In this document: piece by piece, positions 1-9,800 of the stretch
Layout: each line of letters opens with the position of its first letter
Numbering within the stretch: position 1 is the stretch's first letter
Assembly: GCA_001897855.1 (NCBI GenBank)
Contig: MKUO01000001.1
Span: 744,001-808,000 of the forward strand
Direction of reading: 5' to 3'
DNA: 64,000 nucleotides
Origin: Bacteroidetes bacterium 43-93
GTDB lineage: Bacteria; Bacteroidota; Bacteroidia; Chitinophagales; Chitinophagaceae
Notes under the pieces: generated by a model
The model's database searches: none
What the model was told of the DNA's origin: nothing
What the model saw: the letters and a program-made list of their open reading frames with translations, nothing else
Program-made: the position numbers and the translations under genes

Positions 1-192
1 TCTGAATTAGGCCACTTGGTCATTTTGGTTATAGTACTGGGGTTTAATGTTTTTGTACTATTCAAATTTGGATTTCTTAAATCCTTATCACTACTTGTGT
101 TGAATATCATACTAAACCTGTATCCAGTTTTCTTTCAGCGATATAACCGCCCACGAGTAATCAGGGCAATAAAATTAAGTAACTGGAGGTAA
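1..192 (+). CDS. C-terminal fragment of a membrane acyltransferase-like protein (resembles glycosyl-4,4'-diaponeurosporenoate acyltransferase, CrtO-type)
   Basis: Frame 1 is open from base 1 to TAA at 190-192: ...LLVLNIILNLYPVFFQRYNRPRVIRAIKLSNWR*; the N-x-YPV-x-x-QRYNRxR ending resembles that family. 5' end is outside the window. Confidence 0.5.
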   Translation, partial: SELGHLVILVIVLGFNVFVLFKFGFLKSLSLLVLNIILNLYPVFFQRYNRPRVIRAIKLSNWR

Positions 193-215
193 ACTAAAGG
201 CATTAAAACTACAAA

Positions 216-237
216 AGCCTCCACATTTATGGAGGCT
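216..237 (-). terminator. Rho-independent terminator-like hairpin
   Basis: agcctccacatttatggaggct; on the minus strand the stem is followed by TTTTGT. Downstream of the minus-strand 301..864 ORF. Confidence 0.55.
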
Positions 238-240
238 CTC

Positions 241-268
241 GTGATCCCGCTGGTACATTTCTCGAACC
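241..268 (-). pseudogene. Degenerate tRNA 3'-end-like remnant (T-arm/acceptor strand)
   Basis: Minus strand GGTTCGAGAAATGTACCAGCGGGATCAC: TTCGA T-loop core, GGATCAC end matching that of the intact tRNA-Lys at 4309-4381, and a terminator hairpin immediately downstream, as at that tRNA. Confidence 0.35.
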
Positions 269-300
269 ATTTTTTGAATGGTTTAAAGCTATTAGGATGT

Positions 301-864
301 TTACTTTAAGAGAATGTCCCGATTTATCCAATCGGGTACATTTTTTCCAGTTATATTGTAATACCACGCAATGGCCAATTTAGCTGTTTGATTGGCCTCA
401 ATTGCATTCGCAATTGTCTCTATATCATTTGCTACTAGCATAAGATTATGTATTTTGTAATGGGTTAAATGATTTCTCCAATCCTTCAATTTCTTAATTT
501 TTTGAAATTCCTTCGTTCCCTTTAGTTGTTGCTTTCCTTTTTTACTGATATTTTCAATCCAATTCGACCACTTATCCTCAAAATACGTGTCGGTTAGTAT
601 TTGATCAAGATTTTGCTTTTGTAATAGCGAAATTTTTCGAGGGTCCACATATCCCATCTCATCGAAGTACTCCGCATTGATAAACGCTTCCAAAAATAAA
701 AATGAGGATAAAATGGCATAGCGAATAACTCTTTTCTCTTCTGGTGATAAATAATCGTACTGCTCAATCTTCCTCGGAACCAGAGAACTTGCAGCTTTTG
801 AGAAAAAATGAGAGTCGTCCCAATACGAGGTAACAAGATTGTGAGGCTTCCGTACAATACTCAT
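301..864 (-). CDS. HEPN-like protein (candidate RNase/toxin-type HEPN)
   Basis: 187 aa; all-alpha-looking composition with DWRNHLTHYK, matching the HEPN R-N-x3-H motif. Divergent from the ATPase-HNH operon. Confidence 0.45.
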   Translation of the reverse strand: MSIVRKPHNLVTSYWDDSHFFSKAASSLVPRKIEQYDYLSPEEKRVIRYAILSSFLFLEAFINAEYFDEMGYVDPRKISLLQKQNLDQILTDTYFEDKWSNWIENISKKGKQQLKGTKEFQKIKKLKDWRNHLTHYKIHNLMLVANDIETIANAIEANQTAKLAIAWYYNITGKNVPDWINRDILLK

Positions 865-975
865 ATTAATTATCTAGTGTTTTTCTGGTATGCGTCATAA
901 AACAAAACAAAATACTATATTTTGGGACTTATTAGTTTTTTATGCATAGTTAGCTATTTAACGTAAACATTAAAC

Positions 976-3027
976 ATGCAAGATTTTAAAGTACTAGCAA
1001 TAGAACCACGACAGAATTGTGCAAGCAAATTTCAACGTGTCCTTATGACCGATGAGATATATTCATTTTATAACAACTACAATGTAGATCGTAATAGCAT
1101 ATCGAAAGGGGAAACTTCATTGCCTGCAAAATTCTATAACCAAACAAATGAGCGACCAGTTAGTATTTGTGCTATTGTAGGTAAAAATGGTTCTGGGAAG
1201 AGTACGTTAATTGAACTTCTGTATGCTTCAATATATAATGTGGCTTATATAACAGGTATTTTAAAAGAGAATCGAGACTCCGATAATCCGATTGAATTTG
1301 AAACCGAGCTCTATACATCTATCTACTTCGAAAGGCAAGGGGCGTTTTACCGGTTGGATTGTTTAAGTGATAATATAGAATTGTTTAAACAAAATTTCGA
1401 TGAAAGTGCTTTTAAAATCTATCTGAACAAAAGCGATTTACAAGCGTCAGACTTGACATGGCTTTTTTATACCATAGCAATTAACTATTCATTCTATTCA
1501 CTAAATTCAAAACATACTGAATGGCTTTCCCCGCTTTTCCATAAGAACGACGGGTATCAGACTCCAGTCGTTTTAAATCCTTACAGAGATGATGGCATTA
1601 TTGACTTAAATAATGAGCAGGATCTGACTATAGCACGTGTTGCATCAAATGTATTGACCATTCACTCAAAAGATGGCAGCTTATATAATGAACTTGCACC
1701 TGGCAAAAAAGCAGTTGCGTTTGACTTTCAAATTAATAAAGAAAAAAGTAGTTTCAAAAAATTGCCTGAGGTTGTCCAGGAACTATTATCTGCGCATAGA
1801 GACGATATAATTAATTCTGTAATCAACGTCTTTGAACTTACAATAAAAATAGATCAGTTAAATTTAATTAATGGCGATCTTTTAGAAATCGCCCTGAATT
1901 ACATCTGCAAAAAGTTATACTTAACAACAACTCGATATCGCCCTTACCGTCTTGATGAATTCAAATTTATCAAGGAGTTTTCCAAAGTTGATTCTTCCGA
2001 GCCGGATTCCAAAAAAGTAATCATAGAGTATCGTTTTGTACCGGAATCTCTTCTATATCTATTAAAGAAAATAAAGAGTAATCCCAGCCACATAACTTTT
2101 AAACTTAGTCAGGCCATAAATTTTATTGAGAATTTTGAGGTGTACTACAATTTACTTGTCAATGCTGCAGAACCAATAGAAATAGATCAATTATCGAAAA
2201 TACTCACAGGCCTTGCAAGTGCAAGTAACAAAGATTTAATCCGTGTTTTACCGCCGCCATTTTTCAATATCGATATAAAATTTGAAAACGGTGAAAGTTT
2301 GAGATCCTTAAGTTCTGGGGAACAACAAAAGATATACAGCTCCGCAACCTGGATCTATCATCTGATAAACCTTGATTCAGTTGTGTCTGAACCTAAGTCA
2401 CAATACATTCGGTTCGATTGTGTAAATATTGTGTTTGATGAAATTGAGTTATATTATCATCCCGAATTGCAGAGAACCTTTGTGGCTGACTTTCTTGATA
2501 ATCTTCATCGGCTGCCTATATTAAAAACATTGGCAGTAAACTGCATATTTATTACACATTCTCCTTTTATTCTTTCAGATATACCAAATCAAAATATTCT
2601 TTTCTTAGATACGGAGAAGACCAAAAAAAATGAGAAAAACGGACGAACAGTAATTGTAAAAACTGATTTCAAAACTTTTGGCGCTAATATCCATGAGCAT
2701 TTAATGAACGCGTTCTTTATGGCGGGTACAATAGGTACATTGGCTGCAAAAAAAATTAATAACATTGTTGAATTCCATAATCAGCTTACGATAGCCGAAT
2801 TGACTGAAAATCAAATTGAAATTTTTCGAAGTGAGTACAATGATAAGAAAGAAGAATTTTATTTCACTGTTGAAAATCTCGGTGAAGAATATATCAATAA
2901 CATGCTTAAGAACCACATTTTAAAAATTGAAGAATTGCTGGATGACACCGCATATAGGGATAGAGAAATATTAGCTTTAGAGGAAAAGATTAATGCACTA
3001 AAAAAACAAAGAAATGATCAGGATTGA
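976..3027 (+). CDS. SMC/ABC-like AAA family ATPase (PtuA/AAA_15-AAA_21-like defence ATPase)
   Basis: 683 aa: Walker A AIVGKNGSGKST, signature LSSGEQQK, Walker B VNIVFDEIELYYHPE, H-motif FITHSPFILSD. Confidence 0.85.
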   Translation: MQDFKVLAIEPRQNCASKFQRVLMTDEIYSFYNNYNVDRNSISKGETSLPAKFYNQTNERPVSICAIVGKNGSGKSTLIELLYASIYNVAYITGILKENRDSDNPIEFETELYTSIYFERQGAFYRLDCLSDNIELFKQNFDESAFKIYLNKSDLQASDLTWLFYTIAINYSFYSLNSKHTEWLSPLFHKNDGYQTPVVLNPYRDDGIIDLNNEQDLTIARVASNVLTIHSKDGSLYNELAPGKKAVAFDFQINKEKSSFKKLPEVVQELLSAHRDDIINSVINVFELTIKIDQLNLINGDLLEIALNYICKKLYLTTTRYRPYRLDEFKFIKEFSKVDSSEPDSKKVIIEYRFVPESLLYLLKKIKSNPSHITFKLSQAINFIENFEVYYNLLVNAAEPIEIDQLSKILTGLASASNKDLIRVLPPPFFNIDIKFENGESLRSLSSGEQQKIYSSATWIYHLINLDSVVSEPKSQYIRFDCVNIVFDEIELYYHPELQRTFVADFLDNLHRLPILKTLAVNCIFITHSPFILSDIPNQNILFLDTEKTKKNEKNGRTVIVKTDFKTFGANIHEHLMNAFFMAGTIGTLAAKKINNIVEFHNQLTIAELTENQIEIFRSEYNDKKEEFYFTVENLGEEYINNMLKNHILKIEELLDDTAYRDREILALEEKINALKKQRNDQD

Positions 3028-4153
3028 TTATCCGTCTAACGCAAAGGATATTAAACAATTTCATGCTGAATATTTATCAAGATTTAATATAGGAGACCTT
3101 ACTGTATTGCTGAATATTTTCCTTCAACGATACCCACACTTAGCCGGTTTAATTCAAATGTCTGTAGAGGAAATATTAACTTCTTCTATTGAAGATTTAT
3201 GGATCGTGTGCGATAGTATTAAGCAGGCGGCAACTCCAGGTGAACTGTCTGACCTAGGAAGAATTTTCAATTATGATAAAAATGGAAGTTGCAGCCCAAG
3301 TTACCAATCCTCTATTGCTGACTTTTTTAGAAATAACAGTTATGGATTGGATTTGAACTCTTGCTTTTTTTGCAATATTGACCACATTAATTCCATCACG
3401 GGAGTTGGCGATTACAATACTTGGTATGATTTCTATAAAAATGCAACAGAAGGTGAATTGCAATCAATAGAAGGTATTGGCCCCATCTCTGCTGCAGCTA
3501 TCGTTGCACATCGACAGACGAATATGCCATTTGAGCAATGCCCTATTAATAAAAAGTGTAAAACTAGTTTGCGTTTATATAAGCTAAAAAATAGCACCAG
3601 CCATTTTACCTTAGATCATGTACTCGATAAAGCATCGTATCCGTTAGCTGCACTGTCATTATATAACCTTGTTCCCAGTTGTTACAGTTGTAATACTAAA
3701 TTTAAAGGGACAAACAAATTAGTGAGAAGTGCAGCCTTAACGCATCTTAGTCCATCATCTCTTGTTTTTAGTTTCACTAAGCATGCTCGGTTCAAAATAT
3801 ATTTTCCATCGAACAATAATTTAACCTACCTATCCGTGCAGAATACAAATGACTTCGTATTATCTTATGAGATTGATAAAGGAGCAGAATCATACAATGA
3901 TTTAATTAAGCTCTTTAAGCTTAGATCACGATACATATTTCATAAAAAAGAAGCAGTGAAGCTTATTAAAAAGCGCAAAAGGTATAGCAACTCCCAAATC
4001 GAAGAGATTGCAAAATTGATGAAAATCAGTAAAGATGAAGTAAAGAAGGACATTTTTGGAGATGAGCTATTTAATAGAGACTATGATAATTCATCATTAG
4101 TAAAATTAAAAAGAGACATTGCTCAAAATATTGGAATTGAGGGGATTCGATAA
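3014..4153 (+). CDS. HNH endonuclease with inserted helix-hairpin-helix (PtuB-like)
   Basis: 379 aa: CFFC and CYSCN zinc knuckles, HFTLDHVLDKASYPLAALSLYNLVPSCYSCNTKFKG (D-H...N...C-x2-C-N), HhH SIEGIGPISAAAIVAHR. Start overlaps the ATPase stop by 14 bp. Confidence 0.8.
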   Translation: MIRIDYPSNAKDIKQFHAEYLSRFNIGDLTVLLNIFLQRYPHLAGLIQMSVEEILTSSIEDLWIVCDSIKQAATPGELSDLGRIFNYDKNGSCSPSYQSSIADFFRNNSYGLDLNSCFFCNIDHINSITGVGDYNTWYDFYKNATEGELQSIEGIGPISAAAIVAHRQTNMPFEQCPINKKCKTSLRLYKLKNSTSHFTLDHVLDKASYPLAALSLYNLVPSCYSCNTKFKGTNKLVRSAALTHLSPSSLVFSFTKHARFKIYFPSNNNLTYLSVQNTNDFVLSYEIDKGAESYNDLIKLFKLRSRYIFHKKEAVKLIKKRKRYSNSQIEEIAKLMKISKDEVKKDIFGDELFNRDYDNSSLVKLKRDIAQNIGIEGIR

Positions 4154-4275
4154 CTTTTTCATTCGATAAATCTTGATTGAATTTGGCAATTTTAGTGGCC
4201 GACTTTGCTATCGCACCCTATTGGATTTGAACCATAGAAAAGGATTGGTTCGATGTCCCAAAATGATATAACACT

Positions 4276-4301
4276 AAAAGCCGCTACTATAGCGGCTTTC
4301 A
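4276..4301 (-). terminator. Terminator of tRNA-Lys
   Basis: aaaagccgctactatagcggcttt; minus-strand hairpin GCCGCTATAGTAGCGGC followed by TTTTAG. Confidence 0.6.
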
Positions 4302-4308
4302 TTTTATG

Positions 4309-4381
<73 letters not shown>

Positions 4382-4421
4382 ATTTCTTAGTTGGGATTGC
4401 AAATATACACCTTCTGCTCAA

Positions 4422-5696
4422 TTATGAAAGTGTCCAGTCAACTAACTGGTTCACCCATTCTTCGCGATACGGTGTTTGTACTTTTATATAGTTGTCGGTA
4501 TAGCCTTCCATCATGCCATTCTTCTCCGCGCTTTCAAACAACACCTTGCGTTGCTGCCCGTTGTGCTGCGCGGTAAAGTATTGCATCTTCTGGTAGCTCA
4601 GGTTGCGCAGTGCTTTATTGCGCTCATGCCTTACGTTCATTGGCACTACCGGCTTTATGTCCAGTGCCAGGGTATTAGCACGTTCGCTATAAGTGAATAC
4701 ATGCAGGTAAGAGACATCTATATCATGTAGGAAATCAAAAGTTTCTTTAAAGTCTTCATCTGTTTCTGAGGGGAAGCCTACTATCACATCGGCACCGATG
4801 CAGCAATGCGGCATCAGTTCCTTAATGGTCGCTATCCTGTCTGCATACAGTTCTTTCTGGTAGCGGCGGCGCATCAATCCCAGTATCTTCCTGCTGCCGC
4901 TCTGCAGTGGTATATGAAAATGCGGCATGAACTTCTTCGACTGTGCCACGAAAGATATGATGTCATTGCTCAGCAGGTTAGGCTCTATGGACGAGATACG
5001 AAAACGGTCAATGCCTTCTACCTTATCCAGCTCCTGTATCAGCTGGTAAAAGTTTGTTTCTATCTTTTTGCCACCTTCATTGCCTTTACCAAAGTCGCCC
5101 AGGTTGATGCCCGTCAGCACGATCTCTTTAGTGCCTGAGTTGGCCAGTTCCCTTACATTATTCAGTACACCTTCTATGCTATCGCTGCGGCTATGCCCGC
5201 GTGCCAGTGGTATGGTGCAGAAGCTGCAGCTGTAGTCGCAGCCATCCTGCACTTTCAGGAAGGTACGGGTACGATCGTTGATAGAGTAGGAGCTGTTAAA
5301 TCCGTTTACATCTTCTATGTCGCAGGAGCATATTTTGGCGCTATCGCCCTTGGTAAGGTCTTGAAGGTGCTTTGCCAGGTTGAATTTCTCCGATGCTCCC
5401 AATACCAGGTCCACACCTTCTATCTCCGCTATTTCCTTAGGCTTCAGTTGCGCATAGCATCCTGTTATCACCACCATAGATTCCGGTGCACGGCGTTGTA
5501 TACGCCTCACTATCTGGCGGCATTCCTTGTCTGCATTGTCTGTTACAGAGCAGGTATTGATCACATACACATCTGCCACCTCCTCAAAATCCTTTTTCAC
5601 GAAGCCATCAGCTTCCAGCATCCGGCTCAGGGTAGAGGTCTCGGAGTAGTTAAGCTTACAGCCAAGAGTATGAAATGCGACTGTTTTTGACAACAT
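4422..5696 (-). CDS. mtaB: tRNA (N6-threonylcarbamoyladenosine(37)-C2)-methylthiotransferase MtaB
   Basis: 424 aa MiaB/MtaB radical SAM: HTLGCKLNYSET, NTCSVTDNADKECRQ, CDYSCSFCTIPLARG. Confidence 0.9.
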   Translation of the reverse strand: MLSKTVAFHTLGCKLNYSETSTLSRMLEADGFVKKDFEEVADVYVINTCSVTDNADKECRQIVRRIQRRAPESMVVITGCYAQLKPKEIAEIEGVDLVLGASEKFNLAKHLQDLTKGDSAKICSCDIEDVNGFNSSYSINDRTRTFLKVQDGCDYSCSFCTIPLARGHSRSDSIEGVLNNVRELANSGTKEIVLTGINLGDFGKGNEGGKKIETNFYQLIQELDKVEGIDRFRISSIEPNLLSNDIISFVAQSKKFMPHFHIPLQSGSRKILGLMRRRYQKELYADRIATIKELMPHCCIGADVIVGFPSETDEDFKETFDFLHDIDVSYLHVFTYSERANTLALDIKPVVPMNVRHERNKALRNLSYQKMQYFTAQHNGQQRKVLFESAEKNGMMEGYTDNYIKVQTPYREEWVNQLVDWTLS

Positions 5697-5777
5697 AAGG
5701 GCGCAAAGTTACGATTATTGATAATAACATAATTAGTAACAGTGGGGGTTTATATGTATGTTTGTAATATATTGACT

Positions 5778-6329
5778 ATGAGAAAATTAATCATACCCCT
5801 CGTTTTACTTGGTGCGAGCCTTGCATCATGCAATAAATTGGCCGATATTATTGTCATCCGCAAGAATGTGGAATATACCCAGGATCAGGATATTCCTAAT
5901 ATTCCAAACCCCGGCGTGGCATTTCCTACGGCTGGTATTACGATACCATTCCCTAAGTATTCTTTGGTGACTAATTCCAGCACTTTTTTCAAAGACAATA
6001 ATACCAGCAGCAACCTGCTTACGAGCGTAAAACCACATGAGCTGGGTATTACGCTGGTTAAGCCTGCCAATACCAATCTCGATTATGTAGATACAATGCG
6101 GGTATATATATCAGCAGATGGCCTGCCGGAAGTATTAGCCGCACATGAATATGGAAAAAATAATGCTTCTGCATTCAACCTGACGCCGGAGGATGTAGAA
6201 TTGAAGAGTTATTTCCTCAAAGATTCTATGTACGTAAGGCTGGAGGCACATTTTATAGATTATCCTGATTCTAACAGCAAGATACAGGTTAAGACCTCCC
6301 TGGCAGTAGTAGCCAATCCGTTAAAATAA
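5778..6329 (+). CDS. Hypothetical lipoprotein
   Basis: Internal ATG at 5778 gives MRKLIIPLVLLGASLASCNK (lipobox); better start than 5742. Confidence 0.6.
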   Translation: MRKLIIPLVLLGASLASCNKLADIIVIRKNVEYTQDQDIPNIPNPGVAFPTAGITIPFPKYSLVTNSSTFFKDNNTSSNLLTSVKPHELGITLVKPANTNLDYVDTMRVYISADGLPEVLAAHEYGKNNASAFNLTPEDVELKSYFLKDSMYVRLEAHFIDYPDSNSKIQVKTSLAVVANPLK

Positions 6330-6334
6330 AAGGG

Positions 6335-6342
6335 TAAATTTG
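6335..6342 (+). promoter_or_regulatory. Bacteroidota-type -7 element TAAATTTG
   Basis: Matches TAnnTTTG, 16 nt upstream of the DUF983 start codon. Confidence 0.4.
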
Positions 6343-6358
6343 CGGCGAATTATTAAAC

Positions 6359-6757
6359 ATGGAACAGGAAAAGAAGCCTGCAATGTTGCCCGCATTGCTT
6401 ACAATGAAATGTCCTAATTGCAGAAAAGGACATGTATTTGTAAACAAAAGCGTATTGCCGCTAAACAAATGCCTTGCCATTGCCGAGCGCTGCGAGGTAT
6501 GCGGTATGAAGATGGTAAAGGAAACCAACAACGGCATCGGCATTAATTACGTGCTTACGGTGATGCTCATGTTCCTGAATGCATTGTGGTACTGGCCTAT
6601 ATTCGGTTTGTCTATTATGGATGATAGTATATTCTATTTTCTTGGGGCCAGTGTAGTGGTCACTACCATCGCGCAGCCCTGGCTGATGCGCTACTCGCGT
6701 ATGCTCTATTTATATTTCACGGTCTATTATCATAGCCATCCATACGAACAACGATAA
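6359..6757 (+). CDS. DUF983 family protein
   Basis: KCPNCRKGHVF zinc ribbon plus two TM segments. Confidence 0.75.
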   Translation: MEQEKKPAMLPALLTMKCPNCRKGHVFVNKSVLPLNKCLAIAERCEVCGMKMVKETNNGIGINYVLTVMLMFLNALWYWPIFGLSIMDDSIFYFLGASVVVTTIAQPWLMRYSRMLYLYFTVYYHSHPYEQR

Positions 6758-6762
6758 AAATA

Positions 6763-6787
6763 AAGGGCTGTATACAATACAGCCCTT
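6763..6787. terminator. Bidirectional terminator hairpin between convergent genes
   Basis: aagggctgtatacaatacagccctt. Confidence 0.7.
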
Positions 6788-6812
6788 CTTGTTATGGTAG
6801 AGAGGAAGAAAG

Positions 6813-9800
6813 TTAGAACGTAAGCCTGAAGCCTAATTGCATAGACCATGTGCTTAATGTGCCCACATAATTGTAGAATGTTTTGGTAGGTAATACTGTC
6901 TTGCCATCGTTATCTACAGCTGTAGCCAGTTGATAGGTTGGTTGCGTAGTCGCATTACCCGATGTCGCCACTTTTAATATGCTCGATGTGTTACCGCTAC
7001 CTACTGCCAGGCGTTGCTGTGCACCCCACGAAGGATTCAGCAGGTTGCCGATGTTAAAGATATCGGCAGTGAATTGCAGGCTGCCCCTTCTTTTACCGAA
7101 ATCGTTGAAGATGTCCTGTATGAATTTCAGATCAAACCTATTATAGAATGGATATTTAGCTCCGTATCTCTTTGCATAGCTGCCTTTGTGCGCACTCAGG
7201 TATTTATCCTGGTCTACATAAGCATTAAATGCATCGGCCTGCTGTTGTGCCGTATACACTACCTTACCTGATGCATCTTTAATATCTGCCCATTTCAGTT
7301 CGCTGGCATTATTTGGTATGTATAGCAGGTCTGCGTTTACACCGTCGCCGTTGATATCGCTGGCGTAGGTATAATTAAACCTGCCCAGGCTGGCACCTTC
7401 ATAGTACAAAGAGATCGTTGTAGCCAGGTGTTTCAGATATTCTATACGATAAGATGCACTTGCCACAATCCTGTGTGGTGTCAGGTATTCAGAGTAGGAG
7501 AGTACCTGCTCGTTAGGGGAGCTTGTATTGGCAAGGCTGTTCCATGCAGATGATGCCTGGGAACCGGGGTTAGAGGAAAGCTCCTGCGATGCTGACACAG
7601 TGTAATAAAGTGATCCATACCATCCTTTACGTGCAGGGCGCGCTACACCAATACTGAAGTTATATGACTCACCCATGTTGGAGTTCTCCAAAACGTAATA
7701 GCTGTTAGCCGGACTACCGGTTTGTTTGGTACTTGTCCAGTAAGGGCGATTATCAGCGCCGTTGCTTAGTGTTGTTTGTGCATTTGGCAACGCAGCATTG
7801 CGCATGTACACGTTCACCAGGTCTTTTGTATAGATGAATTCTGCAGTACCTACAAATCCATACAGCAGCTTGGCATCAACACCTATGTTCGTTCTCCAGA
7901 TACGTGGCATCTTGAATTCAGGTGATACGATAGCAACGGATGAAGGCACTGTTTGCCCGGCCTTTTGCGGGAACAGGTTACCGTTTGATTCAGATACATT
8001 GCTTGGGTCTTTAGAGAACTGCATATTGTTCAGGAAGGCAGAGTCAGATTTAGATTTATTGGTAAGGGCAAAGGTCTTCGTGTTGATGAGGGTACCTGTA
8101 CCGCCTGCCTGGTTGGTAAACCATACAAACGGAACCTTACCTGCAAATATGCCGGTACCGCCGCGCAATACAAGGCTCCTGTTACCTAATACATCATAGT
8201 TAACACCTATCCTTGGCGATACTACCGGTTTCGCTTTCGGCCATTTATCAGATTGATAAGTAGTCAGGTTGCCGTTTTTGTCAAACACCTTTACGGTATC
8301 TATATATTTATTGTCCGGCAATTGGTATGTATACATAGGCTGTTCTACGCGCACACCCGCTGTCAATGTCAGGTCTCTTGTTACATTGTATTTGTCCTGC
8401 AAGTAAATGCTCGCTTGTCCGAAGTTGGCTTTTACATAAGTATTGCCACCCTGGTCTGCAAAAGGATATGTATAAGCAAATGCGATTGGGCCGTTTCCAT
8501 TCATGAAATCCGATAAAGATTTATAATGGTAGTAACCGGTACCTGAGGGCAGGAAGCTGTTACCAAATGAAAGATACTCATACGCAGCACCTGCAAGGAA
8601 CGAGTGATGCTTATAGTTATAGGTTACATTATCAATAATGTTCAGGTTCTTATTGGTAAGGTCATTCTTATAAGAGAACAACTCTGTACCAAATCTCATC
8701 GTACTCGTAGAGCTCAGGTCTATATCTACGAACGGGAACTTATCACCGGGTGTGCTACGTGTATCCTGCACAGATGAGTAGGTACCAAACAGGTCGTTTG
8801 ACAGGCGAGATGTGATGCTGCTGGTAAGCTGGCCCGATACGGACCATACTTTATGATCAAAACCATAGAATGCATTCTGATAAGCCATCGAGGTCAATCC
8901 TTCGCGATTGTTAGTAAGGCGCGAACCTGCACCGGTACTTGTAGCATTCACCTGCGTTATAGGCTCCTGGGCTTTCATATAGCTATAGCTAACAAACAGT
9001 TTATTTTTGTCATTAATGTTATAGTCTATACGGCCCAGTACTTTTGTGTTCTTGTTCACGGCCTGGTTAGCGAAGTTTTCATAAGCCCCCGGATCGTATC
9101 CATATTTCGATTGCAGGAAAGATCTCAGTTTGTCAAGGCTGTCAGCCGGTACGCTCGATACATTTGCCCCGGCAGCACCGCCGCGGTTGGCAACATACGT
9201 TACGCCCGGTGCTTTACTTTCTTCATGCTCTACGTTTACAAAATAGAAGAGTTTGTTTTTTATGATCGGGCCGCCTAAACGTATGCCGTAAGTATTTTTA
9301 GTAGTTGATCCCAGGTTAGGTACGCTGTAGTCGCCTACCTTCATACCGGTAAAGCTTTGGTTTTTGAAGAAATAATAGGCAGAACCATGTATCTCATTAG
9401 TACCACTGCGTGTAATGGCATTGATGTTGGCACCGGTAAAGCCTGTCTGGCGTACATCATACGGTGCAAAGCCTACTTGTATTTCTTCAATCGCATCCAG
9501 CGATATAGGCTGTGCATTGCCGCCGGGTAGCAGGTTGCTGTTGAGGCCAAAGGAGTTGTTGAAATTCGCACCATTGATCTGGATATTATTATAACGTCCA
9601 TCTCTTCCGCCAAAGCTGTTATCATTGAATTGAGCGCTGGAGCTGCCCATACTGGTTGCAAAGCTTGGCCCTCCTTGTGGCGTCAGCCTTGTAAAGTCTG
9701 ATATATTACGGTTTACTGTAGGAAGTGTATTGATCTCGGTAGTGCCTATATTAGTAGATGCACCCGTCCGCTGAGAGTTGATGAGCGGGTTATCTGTTTT

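Noticed and set aside
4476-5690. Plus-strand ORFs opposite mtaB (84, 110, 165 aa)
   Set aside because: Overlap a clearly conserved gene; no recognisable domains.
7014-9278. Plus-strand ORFs opposite the TonB-dependent receptor
   Set aside because: Antisense shadows of a 1114-aa conserved gene.
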